This document shows positions 49,727 to 51,744 of a stretch of DNA of 51,744 nt, piece by piece (within the stretch, counting starts at the first letter, position 1; each line of letters opens with the position of its first letter). The DNA is taken from IMG/VR virus record IMGVR_UViG_3300035698_017634, positions 1 through 51,744 of that record; one strand, written 5' to 3'. This DNA comes from a virus. A program made the translations under genes and the position numbers. Below the pieces are notes generated by a model. That model saw only the letters and a program-made list of their open reading frames with translations, made no database searches and was not told the DNA's origin.

Positions 49727-50089
49727 ATGGCTATTAGAACTAAGAATGAACTAAGGCTTCAGTGGGAAACTGGAGACATCATTGACCAACCAACAGCCTA
49801 CGATCTTATCGATACAATCTTCGTCGGTGTGGATTCAAGCCCAAACGCAGATTCAGTATTTTCTACAGTGAGTACATTAAGCTCTAACTGGGATTCTACA
49901 TATTCCACAGTTTGTTCATTATCAACTACTTGGACTCCGTCGGGGTCTTGGGAATATTTAAAAACCACTGTCCCCGTTTCTTTTTCTGCTACTGGTGGGA
50001 TGGGCCAATGGTCTTATGACTCAACAACTTTCTATCTTTGTGTTTCAACAAATACATGGGCTAAATGGCCAATAACAACGACTTGGTAA
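49727..50089 (+). CDS. Small tail-fibre-region protein
   Basis: 120 residues. Ser/Thr-rich with repeats (FSTVSTLSSNWDSTYSTVCSLST). The C-terminus GQWSYDSTTFYLCVSTNTWAKWPI is of the type GxWxYD...YxCxxTNTWxxxPI, common at the end of phage tail fibre/baseplate proteins. AAGGA is 18 bases before the start. Probably part of the adsorption apparatus. Confidence 0.68.
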   Translation: MAIRTKNELRLQWETGDIIDQPTAYDLIDTIFVGVDSSPNADSVFSTVSTLSSNWDSTYSTVCSLSTTWTPSGSWEYLKTTVPVSFSATGGMGQWSYDSTTFYLCVSTNTWAKWPITTTW

Positions 50090-50108
50090 TATATTGGAGA
50101 ATTTTTTA

Positions 50109-50693
50109 ATGAGAAAACATTTTAGTAAAATGCTAGTGAGTTTATTTTTAATGCCTTTATTGTCTGGAATATGTTTTGGGCAAGGTGGTCATATGACCCC
50201 TCCAACGTATATTCCTGGAACTGGTATTGCAATAAGTGGTGCCAAAATTAATGTAGACACAGATTGGTCAGATAATAGATATGGGACTAATTCGGCAGGA
50301 ATGACTAATTTGGATGCAAGGCTTCGTGTTGAAACTAATCGAGCTCATTCTGTAGAAACTAACTTACAAGACCAAATTGATATTTCTGCATTATCGTATC
50401 AACCATTTAGTACTAGTGTTCTGGCTGTTAATGGTACTGCTACTGTTGCATATGCTAATAGTTCATTAGTTAGGATTACACCAACAACAGATATAGTAGT
50501 TACATTTGATAATACAGCATACCCAACAAATGGAGCGAATAGTGTAATTATCGAATTACTAGCTGGGACAAATACTATAACATTTGATACAACTGTTATT
50601 ACTAACGTTACAGCACCAACTATTTCGACTAATAGTTTGACAAGTTTATTTTTTAGGAGAGTAATAACCAACCTATGGTATGGGAGACAATAA
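50109..50693 (+). CDS. Secreted or virion beta-rich protein with signal peptide
   Basis: 194 residues from the ATG at 50109 (GGAG precedes). MRKHFSKMLVSLFLMPLLSGICFG is a typical Sec signal peptide (basic start, hydrophobic core, G before Q). The rest is rich in Thr, Asn, Ile and beta strands (TNSAGMTNLDARLRVETNRAH, then TPTTDIVVTFDN, FRRVITNLWYGRQ), like fibre shaft repeats. Why a phage particle protein would need export is unclear. Confidence 0.7.
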   Translation: MRKHFSKMLVSLFLMPLLSGICFGQGGHMTPPTYIPGTGIAISGAKINVDTDWSDNRYGTNSAGMTNLDARLRVETNRAHSVETNLQDQIDISALSYQPFSTSVLAVNGTATVAYANSSLVRITPTTDIVVTFDNTAYPTNGANSVIIELLAGTNTITFDTTVITNVTAPTISTNSLTSLFFRRVITNLWYGRQ

Positions 50694-50696
50694 ATA

Positions 50697-51254
50697 ATGA
50701 GAACATTTGCGCAAATTGGTATTATAATATTTAGTATTATAATTGGAAACATTGGATATTCTGGTGATATTACACCTATAGCTGCATGGCCTAAAGTTAT
50801 TAATGTGCCAGGTAAGATGATTGTAAACCCGTCAGTTAGTATTTGTGTTAGTTATGGATATCGACTACTTCCTGTGAAACCTACAACTCCTATGGGACAG
50901 CAAATTAAATCAGAGTCTATTATTCAAGATCCTGATCAACCATTATATGTGGAGTATGTAATTGAATACGAAGCAGATCCTACTTATCAGATGCTTGTTG
51001 TAGTTTCTACTATGTATAAGGGGTTTTTGACAGATGAGTGGACAAGTGTATTGCATACTACTGGTATCTTATCTCCTGAATCTACAGTTGATTGGGAAAA
51101 TACATCTACTACTGCAAATATGATGTATTTGATTGCATTGCGTAGTTTAGATACAGCTACAAACAAGCCTACGTATTCGTATTACAAAAACGAATTTGAG
51201 TCGTTCAGGATCAATATTGAGCGTCTTGGTGGCGATCTTGGAAATCTACCTTAA
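50697..51254 (+). CDS. Beta-rich protein with N-terminal signal peptide
   Basis: 185 residues. MRTFAQIGIIIFSIIIGNIGYSG is a hydrophobic leader suitable for a signal peptide or membrane anchor. The mature part has many beta strands (YVIEYEADPTYQMLVVVSTMY) and Thr-rich segments. No domain recognised. It starts three bases after the previous stop. Confidence 0.68.
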   Translation: MRTFAQIGIIIFSIIIGNIGYSGDITPIAAWPKVINVPGKMIVNPSVSICVSYGYRLLPVKPTTPMGQQIKSESIIQDPDQPLYVEYVIEYEADPTYQMLVVVSTMYKGFLTDEWTSVLHTTGILSPESTVDWENTSTTANMMYLIALRSLDTATNKPTYSYYKNEFESFRINIERLGGDLGNLP

Positions 51255-51267
51255 AAGCAACCACTAA

Positions 51268-51744
51268 ATGAAAAAATACTTCACAATTATAATTGCATGT
51301 CTTTTAGCTGGAATAGTCCAGGTACAGGCAGTAAGTTGGAGAGATGGGTTTAATACTCATTATTTTAAAGCAACTCCGGTAGTTCTGGCATGGGAATTAG
51401 AGATAGTCACCACGGCAACCAATCAGCCGTTTAGTATCACCCCCACCGCTGCAACAGACCTTTCAATAAATTGGGGTGATGGGAACATATCTAACTATAC
51501 TGGTTCGGCAAGAGTTGATCACACCTATGCTACCGCAGGAACATTCACGATGCGGTTATCTGGCACAGCAAGCGGATTAGCATTTGGACACGACACAGCG
51601 ACCCGTTCAAGACTTAGCAGGGTTTTAACAGACGTGGTCGGTGTTGATGGGTTGAACTCCTTTTATTTAACGTTTTACCTTACCGGGATCCAGTCTTGTC
51701 CAACCACGATGTTCACAGATCATCCTGAAATAACCACCCTAAAT
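51268..51744 (+). CDS. PKD-like surface/fibre protein with signal peptide, cut by window edge
   Basis: A 159-codon open frame runs off the right edge. MKKYFTIIIACLLAGIVQVQAVS is a clear Sec signal peptide. Residues about 60-100 (LSINWGDGNISNYTGSARVDHTYATAGTFTMRLSG) have the WGDG...H-x-Y-x-x-x-G-x-F-x pattern of PKD-like immunoglobulin-type domains. The later part is more G/C-rich than the flanking genes. Third consecutive exported-type protein in this region. Confidence 0.7.
   Translation, partial: MKKYFTIIIACLLAGIVQVQAVSWRDGFNTHYFKATPVVLAWELEIVTTATNQPFSITPTAATDLSINWGDGNISNYTGSARVDHTYATAGTFTMRLSGTASGLAFGHDTATRSRLSRVLTDVVGVDGLNSFYLTFYLTGIQSCPTTMFTDHPEITTLN

Overview
The window is AT-rich DNA from a large, strictly lytic T4-related myophage. 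The evidence is a nearly complete T4-type replication, recombination and late-transcription set: gp32, gp41 helicase, UvsX, gp43 polymerase, gp46/gp47, UvsW, UvsY, gp61 primase, gp55 sigma, probable gp62 and a gp15-like tail protein. Two tRNAs, an anaerobic ribonucleotide reductase and many short overlapping genes without integrase or repressor fit this picture. Shine-Dalgarno sequences are common. The host cannot be named; class III NrdD/NrdG points to one that meets low oxygen.

Layout. Positions 1-32.2 kb read leftward and are almost all early/middle functions. They comprise a repeat protein and gp32 (0-1.8 kb), small genes and a DHH phosphoesterase (1.8-3.6 kb), fractured gp41 helicase (3.6-6.5 kb), UvsX (6.5-7.6 kb), a candidate structured RNA (8.4-8.6 kb), fractured B-family polymerase (9.1-13.0 kb), a glycosyltransferase, gp46 and a metallophosphoesterase (13-17.2 kb). 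Then come a GMP reductase/IMP dehydrogenase-like enzyme and a 10 kb sugar and methyltransferase block (17.2-27.7 kb), tRNA-Asn, a phosphoribosyltransferase, gp47, gp55, UvsW, an initiator-like tRNA and UvsY (27.7-31.9 kb). From 32.2 kb most genes read rightward: a PD-(D/E)XK-like nuclease, a zinc-finger protein, NrdG, dCMP deaminase, a DUF5664 protein, an AAA+ ATPase, intein-bearing NrdD, small possible head proteins, a deoxyribosyltransferase-like enzyme, a P-loop kinase, gp61, a gp62-like protein, a GroES-like protein and tail/fibre genes. Two leftward islands (45.0-45.7 and 48.4-49.6 kb) hold structural-type genes.

The most striking feature is three independent interruptions of essential DNA-metabolism genes. 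The helicase gene is broken in two, with an N-intein on one half and a C-intein on the other and a free-standing Vsr-like homing endonuclease between them. The polymerase gene is broken in the fingers region with an HNH endonuclease between the halves. NrdD carries a full LAGLIDADG intein directly before a probable catalytic cysteine. Both free-standing endonuclease genes follow the stop codon of the 5' half, carry a late-promoter-like box, and overlap the start of the 3' half.

Other points are two promoter classes (TTAACW-N16-TATAAT, three of four apparently giving leaderless mRNAs, and a NATAAATA late box fitting the encoded gp55), a possible GDP-L-galactose/fucose-type glycan pathway, and three consecutive fibre-region proteins with Sec-type signal peptides.
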